Shown piece by piece: positions 34,512 to 43,504 of a stretch of DNA of 64,000 nt. The notes beneath the pieces were generated by a model. It saw only the letters and a program-made list of their open reading frames with translations, had not been told where the DNA came from and did not search any database. A program made the position numbers and the translations under genes. Each line of letters begins with the position of its first letter. The first letter of the stretch is position 1. The stretch is from Bradyrhizobium sp. SZCCT0153 (GTDB lineage Bacteria; Pseudomonadota; Alphaproteobacteria; Rhizobiales; Xanthobacteraceae): contig NZ_JAFCKS010000001.1 of NCBI RefSeq assembly GCF_018129995.1, forward strand, positions 717,001-781,000. The letters run 5' to 3'.

Positions 34512-36548
34512 ATGACAATCTACGGCCCAAACAATCCTCACCCGCTGTCCCGCATGAAGACGGAGCTGGTGTGGGAAGGAAAATATGACGAGTTCGGCAA
34601 TCGGCGTGAAGTCGGTGTCGGCAACCTTGCCTTGCCATTGCAAAAAATTGAGACGATCGACGAGCCGCGCTCTCGCGCGGAAGAGCAGGGCTCCCTATTC
34701 GACGTATCGAAGGCTCATCGTGACGATTTTCGCAATCGGCTGGTCTGGGGCGACAACAAGTTAGTCATCGCCTCCTTGCTTGAGGAGTTCAGAGGAAGGA
34801 TTGATCTCATCTACATCGATCCACCGTTCGATGTTGGTGCGGATTTCACAATGACCGTTCCGATCGGAGATGCGCGCGAGACGGTGCAAAAGGATCAATC
34901 CGTCTTGGAAATGGTCGCTTATCGGGACGTATGGGGCAAAGGGACCGCGTCGTACTTCCACACAATGTTCGAACGTCTGTCGTTGATGCGCGATCTGCTG
35001 TCGGAGCAAGGCTCTATTTGGGTGCATGTTGGACCGCAGGTCAGTCATCAAATCAAGATTATCTTGGACGAAGTTTTTGGGACAGAGAACTTCCTCTCGG
35101 AGATCGTCTGGAAACGGACCTCAGCGCACGGTGATACAAAATCTTTTGGGCATGTAACCGAACAGATATTTGGCTTCTCAAAGTCTGTGAGGCACTCGAT
35201 TTTTAATGTAGTGCGCATACCGTTTTCAGACGAATACGTGGCATCGGAGTATCGGTATGTCGACGAGAAAGGCCGCCGGTTTAGGCGCGGCGACCTTACG
35301 GGGGCAGGCGTTCGCTATGGCGAAACGGGGCTACCTTGGCGTGGTCTCAACCCTACAGACGTCAATCGCCATTGGGGAAATCCGCCGTCTGAATTGGACA
35401 GGCTCGACAAAGAAGGGCTGATCTATTGGCCGCCGAAGGGAAAATGGCCGCACCTAAAAATATTTCTGGACGAGAGAAACGGTAGCCCCGCAACCAACAT
35501 CTGGACGGACATCCCTCCGATCAACAACGTGGCCAAGGAAGCCACCGGATACGCGACGCAAAAGCCGGAAGCTCTGCTCGAACGCATCATTACCGCGTGC
35601 AGCAATCCCGAAAGCATTGTTGCTGATTTTTTCATTGGTTCCGGGACCACGCTGGCGGTAGCCGAAAAGCTGGGCCGCAGATGGATCGGCTCCGATCTTG
35701 GAAGGTACGCCATTCACACTGCGCGGAAGCGCCTTATTGGCGTTCAGAGAGATCTCCATGACGCCGCGCAGCCCTATCGCTCGTTCGACCTTTACAATTT
35801 AGGCCGCTACGAGCGTCAATGGTGGCAAAAAGAAGCGCTCAACGGCGCTGACGATCAGCATCGCGCGATTGTCTTGAAGTTCTTCAAAGCGGAGCCTCTT
35901 GGATCAGCTCCTTCTCCTCTTCTTCATGCACGCAAAGGGACTGCGTTTGTGCACGTCGACGGCATCGACAGCATCTTTACTCGTCCTGAAGTCAAGGAGG
36001 TTGCCCAAGCGGTCGCCGCGGCCGGCGGCCGTGAGGCCTACATTCTCGCTTGGGACTTCGAGATGGACATCCGGCAAGTGACGGCTGCCGTGGAGGCCGA
36101 GACCGGCGTCAAGCTTCGCCTAAGCCGTATTCCTCGCGAAATTATGGAAAAGAACCGTGCAGAGGTCCCGCCCTTCTTTGAGGTGGCGGTGCTGGAAGCC
36201 TCTCCCGTTGTTCGGAAGGAAGGCAAGGAACGGAAGGTCGATATTAAACTCACAAATTTCCTACCGTCACTTTCGGAGGTGCCGAGTAAGGAGCTGGAGG
36301 CCTTGCAAGAGCGCGCGTTGGAGAGTGGCTTCGATTTCATCGACTTCTGGGCGATCGATTTTGACTGGAAACCAAACCGGCCGTTCAACCACCATTGGCA
36401 GGATTTCCGTACGCGCAAGGACCGTGCGCTCAAGACCGTGAGCGACGCGGGTCATGTATATTCAAAGCCTGGAAAATATGTCGCCTGCGTCAAAGTCGTT
36501 GACGTCTTCGGCTGCGACACGAGCATTTCAGTTGAGGTAGAGGTATGA
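34512..36548 (+). CDS. Type III restriction-modification methyltransferase (Mod)
   Basis: A 678-residue beta-class adenine-type DNA methyltransferase. Motif IV DPPF lies near residue 103 (LIYIDPPFDVGADF) and motif I near 372 (VADFFIGSGTTLAVAEKLGRRW), the order of beta-class enzymes. Between them lie the target-recognition region and the common LIYWPPKGKWPHLK... segment. The C-terminal 200 residues are an extra domain ending VYSKPGKYVACVKVVDVFG, which resembles a PKD-like beta strand pair. It starts 26 bases after the WYL regulator; its stop overlaps the res start (ATGA). Confidence 0.93.
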   Translation: MTIYGPNNPHPLSRMKTELVWEGKYDEFGNRREVGVGNLALPLQKIETIDEPRSRAEEQGSLFDVSKAHRDDFRNRLVWGDNKLVIASLLEEFRGRIDLIYIDPPFDVGADFTMTVPIGDARETVQKDQSVLEMVAYRDVWGKGTASYFHTMFERLSLMRDLLSEQGSIWVHVGPQVSHQIKIILDEVFGTENFLSEIVWKRTSAHGDTKSFGHVTEQIFGFSKSVRHSIFNVVRIPFSDEYVASEYRYVDEKGRRFRRGDLTGAGVRYGETGLPWRGLNPTDVNRHWGNPPSELDRLDKEGLIYWPPKGKWPHLKIFLDERNGSPATNIWTDIPPINNVAKEATGYATQKPEALLERIITACSNPESIVADFFIGSGTTLAVAEKLGRRWIGSDLGRYAIHTARKRLIGVQRDLHDAAQPYRSFDLYNLGRYERQWWQKEALNGADDQHRAIVLKFFKAEPLGSAPSPLLHARKGTAFVHVDGIDSIFTRPEVKEVAQAVAAAGGREAYILAWDFEMDIRQVTAAVEAETGVKLRLSRIPREIMEKNRAEVPPFFEVAVLEASPVVRKEGKERKVDIKLTNFLPSLSEVPSKELEALQERALESGFDFIDFWAIDFDWKPNRPFNHHWQDFRTRKDRALKTVSDAGHVYSKPGKYVACVKVVDVFGCDTSISVEVEV

Positions 36549-39500
36549 TTGAGCAGAGTACGCCGGTCATCAACACGGCTGCGCTGGAACCCCTTTTTGC
36601 GCCATGGGATGAACCCAACCGACACCGCGTGCGCGGGCCGGGCCCGGGCACGCCGCCCGAGATCAAGACCTATCGCCGGCCTTCGCCGATCCGACTGGTC
36701 AATCCGCTGCGCGCGGCAGTCAAGGAGTGGCGCGACCTCCACTATCCGGGCGCGAGCGGTACCACCCGTGAATTGCTCGCTCATTGGTTTGAACGGCCCC
36801 ACCGCGTGGGGTCGGGCGCGGGCGACGATTTCGAGTTCCGGTATTACTTCTGTCAGCGGGAAGCGATCGAGACGTTCATCTACTTGTTGGAGATCAGACG
36901 GCTCCGCAATCTGTCCTCCCTGCTGTTTGAGTATGGCGGTCCTACGGGTGAGACAGAGGCCTTGGGCGTCCGCCCGGAGGACGATGAGTGGGCACGCTAT
37001 GCCTTCAAGCTCGCCACGGGTGCTGGCAAGACCAAGTGTATGAGCCTTGCGATCGTGTGGAGCTACTTCCACGCGCTGCGTGAGACGGAATCCGAGATGG
37101 CGCGGCACTTCGTCGTGATCGCGCCTAATCTCACTGTGTTTGAACGGTTGAAGCAGGATTTCCGTCCGGAGGCCGGAGGCAGAGATATTTTCCTTGCTGA
37201 TCCGCTCATCCCCGCTGAATGGCGCGGCGACTGGAATTTCTCGGTTATTTTGCAAGACGAGGCTGGTGGCGCGACCACCGGCGGCGTTCTTTACCTCACC
37301 AACATTCACCGTCTGTTCGATGGCCGCTCGGGCGACGGCGATAGCGACGAATACGACTGGGCTGGACCTGCCGTCTCGAAGTCAAAGGTACTGGCGACGG
37401 CCGCTGAGCTCCGTGATCGCATTGCGGGGAATCGTCGGGTGATGGTGCTGAACGACGAAGCCCACCACGTCTGGGATCCTGGTTCGGCGTGGAACCAAGC
37501 GATCCGAGCGCTTCACGATGGGATGAAGGAACTGGGCGGCGATGGTGTGATCTCGCAGCTCGATTTCTCGGCCACACCCAAGAACAACAACGGCCAGATT
37601 TTTCCGCATGTCGTTTGCGATACGCCGCTTGGCGAAGCCGTCGATGCGGGCATTGTCAAGACGCCGGTCCTTGGCCGCACCAAGGAAATGATCGAGCAAC
37701 CGCATGATGACGCCGCCTACCGGTTCGAGGCCCATTTGCGGCTTGGCTATGAACGGTGGCGCAAGAGCCAGGACGAATGGAAGAAGAGTGAGAAGAAGCC
37801 GCTTCTGTTCGTCATGTGCGAGAATACCGACGCTGCCAATCAAATCACTGCACGGCTCAACAACGATCCGATCTTCGCGGGGCTGAACCTGAAGACGATC
37901 AACCTTCATACGAACCTGAAGGGTAAGATCAAGACCATCAAGCAAGAAGGCAAGCGGATCGAGGTCTTTGTCGAGGACGAAAAGGCGATTTCCGATGACG
38001 ATCTAAAGGCAATCCGCCGCATCAGCCGCGAGCTGGACAGCAACGAGAGCCCCTATAACTGTATCGTTTCGGTCCTGATGCTGCGCGAAGGCTGGGACGT
38101 TCGCAACGTTACGACGATTGTTCCGCTCCGGCCGTTTAGCTCTTCTGCGAACATCTTGCCGGAGCAGACGCTCGGCCGCGGCCTTCGCCGTATGACGCCG
38201 CCCGGACAGGCGAACGAGCTGGTGACCGTTATCGAGCATCCGGCTTTTGCAAGCCTGTATGAGCACGAGCTCGAACAGGAAGGCTTGCCGATCGAGATCA
38301 TCGACGCGGAGAAAGTCCCCGCGACCACCGTCACCATCTTTCCAGACGATGCCAAGGATCTCGAAAAGCTCGACATCGCCCTGCCGGTCCTCTCTGCGGC
38401 GCACGAGATCCAGCCCAAGCTCGAAGGCCTCAGCGTCGAAAACGTGCGGGAGAAGTTCCGCGAGTACAAGGCACTTCCGCTTGGCACCAAAGGGGCAACC
38501 GAAGTCAAATACGAGGGCCGCCACCTCATCACCGACGAGGTGGTCGAGGAAATGCGCATAAGCCTGCCACTTCTCCAGAACGGCCTCACGGCGATCTCCT
38601 TCTATGTTCGTGAACTCGAAGCCGCCTGCAAAGTGCAGAGTACGCATGCGGTCCTTGCGCCGCTTTTGCAGACATTCCTCGGTGAAATTTTGTTCGGGGA
38701 GAAAGTGTCGCTTGTCGATCCGCGTCTGGTCGCGCGACTTTCGGACCCCGATGTGCGCGAACACATTCGCGCGGTGTTCGTGCCGCTTATCCGTGCGCGC
38801 ACGGTCAAAACCGAGAAGCGCCGTATTGCGGGAGGGGCAGAGTCGGTTCGCCACTGGAAACCGTACCAAGCGACCTTCTCTGAGCAGCGCCCCGCCATGA
38901 AGGCCGGGCGCACCCTCTTCAATCTTGTTCCTTGCAACCGGTCGCTTGAAGTCGCGCTTGCAAAATTCGTCGATGTTGCGCCGGACGTCGCAGCGTTTGC
39001 AAAGAATGCGGGACCGCAAGCGGTTCGCATCGACTACCTGACGATCGACCAGCGGCTCGCTTTCTATACGCCCGACTTCTTCGTGCGCAGCCTCGATGGG
39101 ACACACTACCTGGTCGAAACGAAGGGACGCCAAGACCGCGATGTGCCGAAGAAGGCCATGGCTGCGGTCGAATGGTGCAAGACCGCATCGCGCAGCAAAA
39201 TCAAATGGGAATACGTCTTTATTCCTCAAAATGTGATGGAGGGGCTGGCTACGGAAAAGCTGGCCGACCTCGTTCGTGCCTGCGCGCCGGCGTTGCAGAA
39301 CCTACTCAGTGAAACGAGCCGCGAGCCCGAGTTGCCATTGTTCGGGGCGAAGACGGGTCACGACGCTGAAAATTTCTTCGGCGCAAGCACGCTCGCCAAA
39401 CTTGGGCCGCGGGCTAAGAAAGCAGCGGAAGATGCCCTCGAACTCTACCGCTACCTGGAGAAGAAAACGGACACAACGAGCCTCGCTCCTGTGTTCAACA

Positions 39501-39946
39501 CCTTGCTTGGTTCGGTCGACGAAGCTGCAAAAGCCTTCATCATCAAGTTGCTTCAACCCAGGGTCCCGGTCAACCGCCTTGACCAGCAGCGTTGGTTCGA
39601 GCCGGATCTCTCAGCAGCGCCTCATCGGGAAGTCCGGCATTTCCAAAACATGGCGGCCTCTCTCAAACGCGCGCTGGTCTATGGCTCAGTTCACTCGGCG
39701 ATTGGGCTGGCGCGATCGTGTCTGGATCATGCGGTTCAGGGTAAGCCTCCATTGAAGGGCGTATTTGCGGGCGTGCGAGAAGCCTTTGTCATCTCTGACG
39801 CAAAGGGGCATTTGATGCGGATCACAGAGCTGAACGATTTCCGAAATATGTACGTTGCTCATCACGAGAAGCCGCTCACGGATAGACCGCTCGCTGAAAA
39901 GAACCTTAAAGCGTGGGTTACCACGCTTTCCCTGCTGCGCGCGTAG
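36545..39946 (+). CDS. Type III restriction enzyme Res subunit with C-terminal HEPN-like region
   Basis: A 1133-residue SF2 helicase-nuclease. Walker A LATGAGKTK (157-165), DEAH at 304-307 (VLNDEAHHVWD), a SATPK motif near 335-345, and helicase motif VI (EQTLGRGLRRM). Near residues 840-865 a PD-(D/E)xK nuclease shows YTPDFFVRS then YLVETKGRQ. Beyond the nuclease there are about 270 more residues: the end is helical and carries RNMYVAHH (about 1098), an R-x5-H motif typical of HEPN RNase domains. Four-base overlap with mod shows coupling. Needs Mod for target recognition. Confidence 0.92.
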   Translation: MIEQSTPVINTAALEPLFAPWDEPNRHRVRGPGPGTPPEIKTYRRPSPIRLVNPLRAAVKEWRDLHYPGASGTTRELLAHWFERPHRVGSGAGDDFEFRYYFCQREAIETFIYLLEIRRLRNLSSLLFEYGGPTGETEALGVRPEDDEWARYAFKLATGAGKTKCMSLAIVWSYFHALRETESEMARHFVVIAPNLTVFERLKQDFRPEAGGRDIFLADPLIPAEWRGDWNFSVILQDEAGGATTGGVLYLTNIHRLFDGRSGDGDSDEYDWAGPAVSKSKVLATAAELRDRIAGNRRVMVLNDEAHHVWDPGSAWNQAIRALHDGMKELGGDGVISQLDFSATPKNNNGQIFPHVVCDTPLGEAVDAGIVKTPVLGRTKEMIEQPHDDAAYRFEAHLRLGYERWRKSQDEWKKSEKKPLLFVMCENTDAANQITARLNNDPIFAGLNLKTINLHTNLKGKIKTIKQEGKRIEVFVEDEKAISDDDLKAIRRISRELDSNESPYNCIVSVLMLREGWDVRNVTTIVPLRPFSSSANILPEQTLGRGLRRMTPPGQANELVTVIEHPAFASLYEHELEQEGLPIEIIDAEKVPATTVTIFPDDAKDLEKLDIALPVLSAAHEIQPKLEGLSVENVREKFREYKALPLGTKGATEVKYEGRHLITDEVVEEMRISLPLLQNGLTAISFYVRELEAACKVQSTHAVLAPLLQTFLGEILFGEKVSLVDPRLVARLSDPDVREHIRAVFVPLIRARTVKTEKRRIAGGAESVRHWKPYQATFSEQRPAMKAGRTLFNLVPCNRSLEVALAKFVDVAPDVAAFAKNAGPQAVRIDYLTIDQRLAFYTPDFFVRSLDGTHYLVETKGRQDRDVPKKAMAAVEWCKTASRSKIKWEYVFIPQNVMEGLATEKLADLVRACAPALQNLLSETSREPELPLFGAKTGHDAENFFGASTLAKLGPRAKKAAEDALELYRYLEKKTDTTSLAPVFNTLLGSVDEAAKAFIIKLLQPRVPVNRLDQQRWFEPDLSAAPHREVRHFQNMAASLKRALVYGSVHSAIGLARSCLDHAVQGKPPLKGVFAGVREAFVISDAKGHLMRITELNDFRNMYVAHHEKPLTDRPLAEKNLKAWVTTLSLLRA

Positions 39947-39977
39947 GACGCAAGCGCGACTCTTTGGAGACTAACCC

Positions 39978-40715
39978 GTGGCACGCAACTCTAAAGTTTC
40001 ACAAGCGATCTATCGGCATCACCTCAGGCTCAATCGGTTCCTCAACGACGCGTGGATTTTCACAACGTTGACCCGCCCAATGCTGAAGGAAAAAGGCGAC
40101 GCGCTGGTCGCGAGCAAGTCGAAGCGAAAACGAGAATATCCTGTTCCGAGGAAGGGGGACACAGTAATCAGCGAACGCCGGGACGAAGACGTGGGAGCGC
40201 TTTTTCTCGCGCAGCATCGCCGAGGCATCTTTGACACCCACCTCATATCCATCATCTCGCGAATCGAAGCCTTCATTCAGGATTGCATCTTTGAGGTCGT
40301 AAAGAAATATCCCGAAAAGCTCTCCATCATCGGCGGAAAGTCGGGTATCCCGCTCGACCTCTATCTCCAGCACGAGGATCGTGACGATTTGCTGGAAGCC
40401 TATATCGCTCTGAGGTGCCAGGATTTGATGTTCGGGAAGCCATCGGACTATCTGGCGAAAGCGGCGGAGGTGCTTTCGATCCAACTCAAGCCGGATCTTG
40501 TCGCAACCTACGTTGAAATGAAGGCTTCTCGCGATTTGTTGATCCACAACGGCGGCCTGATCAATCAGCTCTACCTCGATAAGGCGGGGCGCAAGGCGCG
40601 GGGGAAGATCAATGAGGAGCTCGATATTGACGAGGACTATTTCGCGGAGGTGATCATGAATGCCAAAATATTATCAGGCGCCGTCCAAAGAGAGACTGAA
40701 GAAAAATATCGATGA
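39978..40715 (+). CDS. HEPN-domain protein downstream of type III res
   Basis: A 245-residue mainly helical protein. The helix pair RGIFDTHLISIISRIEAFIQDCIFEV and KASRDLLIHNGGLINQLYL ends in RDLLIH (R-x4-H near residues 185-190), the catalytic pattern of HEPN RNases (AbiF/RiboL-PSP-like group). The GTG start has GGAGA 7 bases upstream, 31 bases after res, so it belongs to the RM operon. In abortive defence such proteins cleave RNA when the primary system fails. Target unknown; the HEPN call rests on the motif and helical context. Confidence 0.72.
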   Translation: MARNSKVSQAIYRHHLRLNRFLNDAWIFTTLTRPMLKEKGDALVASKSKRKREYPVPRKGDTVISERRDEDVGALFLAQHRRGIFDTHLISIISRIEAFIQDCIFEVVKKYPEKLSIIGGKSGIPLDLYLQHEDRDDLLEAYIALRCQDLMFGKPSDYLAKAAEVLSIQLKPDLVATYVEMKASRDLLIHNGGLINQLYLDKAGRKARGKINEELDIDEDYFAEVIMNAKILSGAVQRETEEKYR

Positions 40716-40807
40716 AGACCCAACTCACGGATTTTCGCCGGATCGCTAGTTTGCCTTCCGTACGCGGACACATAGACCTGTGACCTAGCTTACTCGCGAG
40801 GATAAGT

Positions 40808-41617
40808 GTGAGTGTCCAAGGGCGTAAGCCGTCCTTCAGTCCCGACCGCTACCGCAACCCCGACAACGATCCGCGCGGAGCTTATTTCGTCGCGCCTCTT
40901 ACTTACCTTGGTGTGCGGCACAATCGTCAGTACGAGTGGAGAGGACACGCTCCGCCGCCCGGCCGACACTGGAGGTTCACTCTAGAAGAAGCAGAGGCGG
41001 CGGATGTGGATGGCCGCATCCATTGGCCAGCCAATGGCGGCGCGCCTCGGCTCAAAAGATATTTGGCGGATGAGGAGACGCCTCTAGATGAGGACAGTCT
41101 TCCGCACACATCGGTTGATCGTGCACTGCGTTCCATGTTGCAGGCCTTGGCGCAAGAGATCGTCCGAAAGCCAGATTATCTAGCGCAGGTCGAGTGGCGT
41201 GATCTTGAGCGATTGCTCGGCGAGGTGTTGTCGGGATTGGGGTTTGGCGTATTGGTTACCCGGCCTGGACGTGATGGAGGCTTCGATCTGGAGCTAAGCT
41301 GCGACGAAGCCGGTCAGCAAGAAACTTATCTCGTAGAGATCAAGCATTGGGGTGCCCCTTCAAGACCGGGGCCCGGCGTGCTGGAGCGCTTCTTCGAGGT
41401 GGTGCTGTCAAGGCGGGCCAACGGTGGTCTATTTCTGTCGAGCTCCGGCTACAGCGCACCTGCGCTCGCAGGGCGCTCTGAAATTTCTCGTGAGTTAGTT
41501 CGATTGGGGAACGCCAACAAGATTGTCGGACTCTGCCAATCCTATGTCAGCCGCGGACACGGTCTCTGGACCCCAACCAGCAGTCTTCCTACAATTTTAT
41601 TCGCAGACACGTACTAG
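40808..41617 (+). CDS. Chimera of methyltransferase recognition segment and Mrr-type endonuclease
   Basis: A 269-residue protein in two parts. Residues about 1-95 (YRNPDNDPRGAYFVAPLTY, GHAPPPGRHWRFTLEEAEA, GRIHWPANGGAPRLKRYL) match the segment between motifs of beta-class DNA methyltransferases, here without either catalytic motif. Residues about 120-260 are an Mrr-like PD-(D/E)xK nuclease: GVLVTRPGRDGGFDLEL (D near 158), YLVEIKHW (E-x-K near 178), then NGGLFLSSSGYS. It may recognise modified DNA through the borrowed part and cut it. Separate GTG with GAGGA; 92 bases after the HEPN gene. Confidence 0.78.
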   Translation: MSVQGRKPSFSPDRYRNPDNDPRGAYFVAPLTYLGVRHNRQYEWRGHAPPPGRHWRFTLEEAEAADVDGRIHWPANGGAPRLKRYLADEETPLDEDSLPHTSVDRALRSMLQALAQEIVRKPDYLAQVEWRDLERLLGEVLSGLGFGVLVTRPGRDGGFDLELSCDEAGQQETYLVEIKHWGAPSRPGPGVLERFFEVVLSRRANGGLFLSSSGYSAPALAGRSEISRELVRLGNANKIVGLCQSYVSRGHGLWTPTSSLPTILFADTY

Positions 41618-42115
41618 AGTTGCCTAGCACCAGGGCAGCAGATGGCTCACGCATCGAGAGAGCCATCCATCGTCGCTGATATCTGCCGGCGCGGCGTGAC
41701 TTTCCGCGGGGCGACGAACCGTTCCTAAATCATCTTGTAGAGCTCAACCACCACCCGAACGCGTTCTTCATCAGAGGAGTGGTTCCTGCACAGGCCAAGG
41801 AACTCGCGAGCCATGGCAGTTCTGGCCGATCATACCAGGAGACGAGGCGCGGGCGGGGCTGATCGAACCCCTGATAGGTCATGCCGTGCCGAAATGCACG
41901 CCTATCGGTGACAAACCATGACCAGCCGTATCGCTCAAATTAATTCCGCATGCGTGCTCTCCCAAGGGAAACTCACGCTCAATCTATTCGCGCCGTTGCA
42001 TGGCGCTATTTGGAGGCCGCGGAATAGATGGCAATGTCTGCGATAGCCCGTGCGATTTAGCGGAAAGTTGCCTGAGCACGCCTTTGGCACGGCTGTCGGC
42101 GGATCCGCCGTGCAG
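41618..42115. other. Intergenic region, no gene seen
   Basis: About 500 bases between convergent genes. Frames here have unlikely amino-acid make-up and no ribosome sites. It may be the scar of lost genes. Confidence 0.4.
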
Positions 42116-42598
42116 CTAATCACCTCGCCTTGGCAACCGGGAAACGTCCACGCCCGCTTCCTCGAGGCGCTTCCTTGCGGCCGACACGACGGTGGCGTCA
42201 AACAGATCGCCGTGCCGCAGGACAATGGCTTCTCCGGTGAGCTCCGGCATGTTCCGCTCGATGATCATCGTGAAGCCGTCCGTGCTCTTCGTCCCCATCG
42301 CCCAATCGCGGAGTGTGTCGATCTCGCCGACACGCGCCACCTTCTGTCGCGTGCGCGCTAGCCGCGTGGTCTTGCCTCGCTCCACTGTCAGCATGTGCTC
42401 GAAGGCATGGATCGTCCGCCAGAAATCATGCTCCACGGTGCCCGGGGCTTCTTTCGGCAGGATTTCGATCAAGCGTCGAAACGCAGCTTCCTCGATGTCT
42501 TGTTGCTTTTCCTTCCGCGCATTCGCAATCCAGGTACGCAGCTTATCGACGTCCTCGCTGACGGCAATGAGAGCATGGATCTTTGCGTGATCAGGCAT
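42116..42598 (-). CDS. Conserved hypothetical protein
   Basis: A 160-residue soluble protein, mostly charged helix (VDKLRTWIANARKEKQQDIEEAAFRRLIEIL; FEHMLTVERGKTTRLARTRQKVARVG), ending in VSAARKRLEEAGVDVSRLP. A middle strand region (GFTMIIERNMPELTGEAIVLRH) looks folded. I know no family. Similar proteins occur on rhizobial islands. A single gene with its own promoter. Confidence 0.6.
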   Translation of the reverse strand: MPDHAKIHALIAVSEDVDKLRTWIANARKEKQQDIEEAAFRRLIEILPKEAPGTVEHDFWRTIHAFEHMLTVERGKTTRLARTRQKVARVGEIDTLRDWAMGTKSTDGFTMIIERNMPELTGEAIVLRHGDLFDATVVSAARKRLEEAGVDVSRLPRRGD

Positions 42599-42980
42599 CT
42601 GAAATTCCTTGAATCACAAAAACGGTTGCAGCTTAGCAATTCCTTGAGCGTGCCAACAAGCCGTTCGAAGAATATCCTCGTTGTGTTCCAATTGGGCGCA
42701 TGCGGCTTCGCCGCACCGGTGCTCTCGTAAACTGAGCCGCATAGGGCGTCTCGGCCATTCGGCTTCGATCACGCTTGCGCGAATTTGGAGAGCGGCCACG
42801 CCGCTCATGTCCTTTCTTCCTGTTGCTAAAGGGCTGCGCCCTTGGCGCGCGCAAGGCATCCAAACGCTCCGCGCCGCCTCCACACGTCTCCCGCAAGGGC
42901 GGGGCCCTCGTGTGGACCCTCGGCGCTCCGCGTTCGGAGCCTCCTTGCACTTGCCTACTGCCTGCTCGCCACGAGGGCAG

Positions 42981-43002
42981 GGTTGCAGCAGCTGCTGCAA
43001 CC
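42981..43002. promoter_or_regulatory. 22-bp perfect palindrome before DUF2958 gene
   Basis: GGTTGCAGCAG followed by its exact complement CTGCTGCAACC, ending 7 bases before a strong AAGGAGG ribosome site. It is either an operator or an mRNA hairpin that affects ribosome access. Its close spacing to the Shine-Dalgarno site resembles that before the DUF736 gene. Confidence 0.6.
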
Positions 43003-43021
43003 AGAAAGCAAGGAGGCAAGA

Positions 43022-43369
43022 ATGAAATTAATCACCGACGAAATCCGCAACATCCTGCTCACCAACGGACAAGCCAACGCCGGACGCGAAGAAACCATCG
43101 ACTTTAACCCCGCTGTCAAGCTGTTCTGCCCATGGGGCGCGGCGACATGGCTCCTCACCGAACTTGACCCCGAAGACCCGGACATCGCTTTCGGCCTCTG
43201 CGATCTCGGCATGGAATGTCCCGAACTCGGAAACGTCCGCATCAGCGAGCTTGAAGAGTTACGCGGCCCCGGAGGCTTGACCATCGAGCGCGATCTCTTC
43301 TTCACCGCCCACAAGACCCTTTCCGGATACGCAGACGAGGCCCAGCGCCTTGGGCGCATCGACGCGTAA
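43022..43369 (+). CDS. DUF2958 family protein
   Basis: A 115-residue acidic protein with the family pattern KLFCPWGAATWLLTELDPED, IAFGLCDLGMECPELGNV, RISELEELRGPGGLTIERDL. DUF2958 proteins are found on conjugative plasmids and ICEs beside anti-restriction and replication genes and have no known activity. The strong ribosome site AAGGAGG decides the start. Convergent with the AbiE operon. Confidence 0.88.
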   Translation: MKLITDEIRNILLTNGQANAGREETIDFNPAVKLFCPWGAATWLLTELDPEDPDIAFGLCDLGMECPELGNVRISELEELRGPGGLTIERDLFFTAHKTLSGYADEAQRLGRIDA

Positions 43370-43476
43370 GGGGGCATCATGGCTTCATGGCAAGGGCTGG
43401 CTGCCTGTGATCCTGCGAACGCCCGCTAGATCCGCCCAGCTTGAAGCGGAAAAGGAAGCGGCCTGAAATCAGCGCG

Positions 43477-43499
43477 GCGACGGGGCGCCGCCCCGTCGC
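43477..43499. terminator. GC-rich hairpin between convergent genes
   Basis: Perfect 10-bp stem GCGACGGGGC / GCCCCGTCGC with a 3-base loop, between DUF2958 and the AbiE operon end. T-runs are poor on both strands, so it may stop transcription weakly from both sides. Confidence 0.5.
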
Positions 43500-43504
43500 T
43501 GTTC

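Noticed and set aside
38003..39229. 408-codon minus-strand frame
   Set aside because: Antisense to res; res has helicase and nuclease motifs through this region.
40678..40807. Possible extra small gene between the HEPN and Mrr-like genes
   Set aside because: The 92-base gap has no frame with a start and ribosome site.
41935..42225. 96-codon minus-strand frame
   Set aside because: Overlaps the better-supported hypothetical gene at 42116 in another frame; Cys/Pro-rich chance translation.
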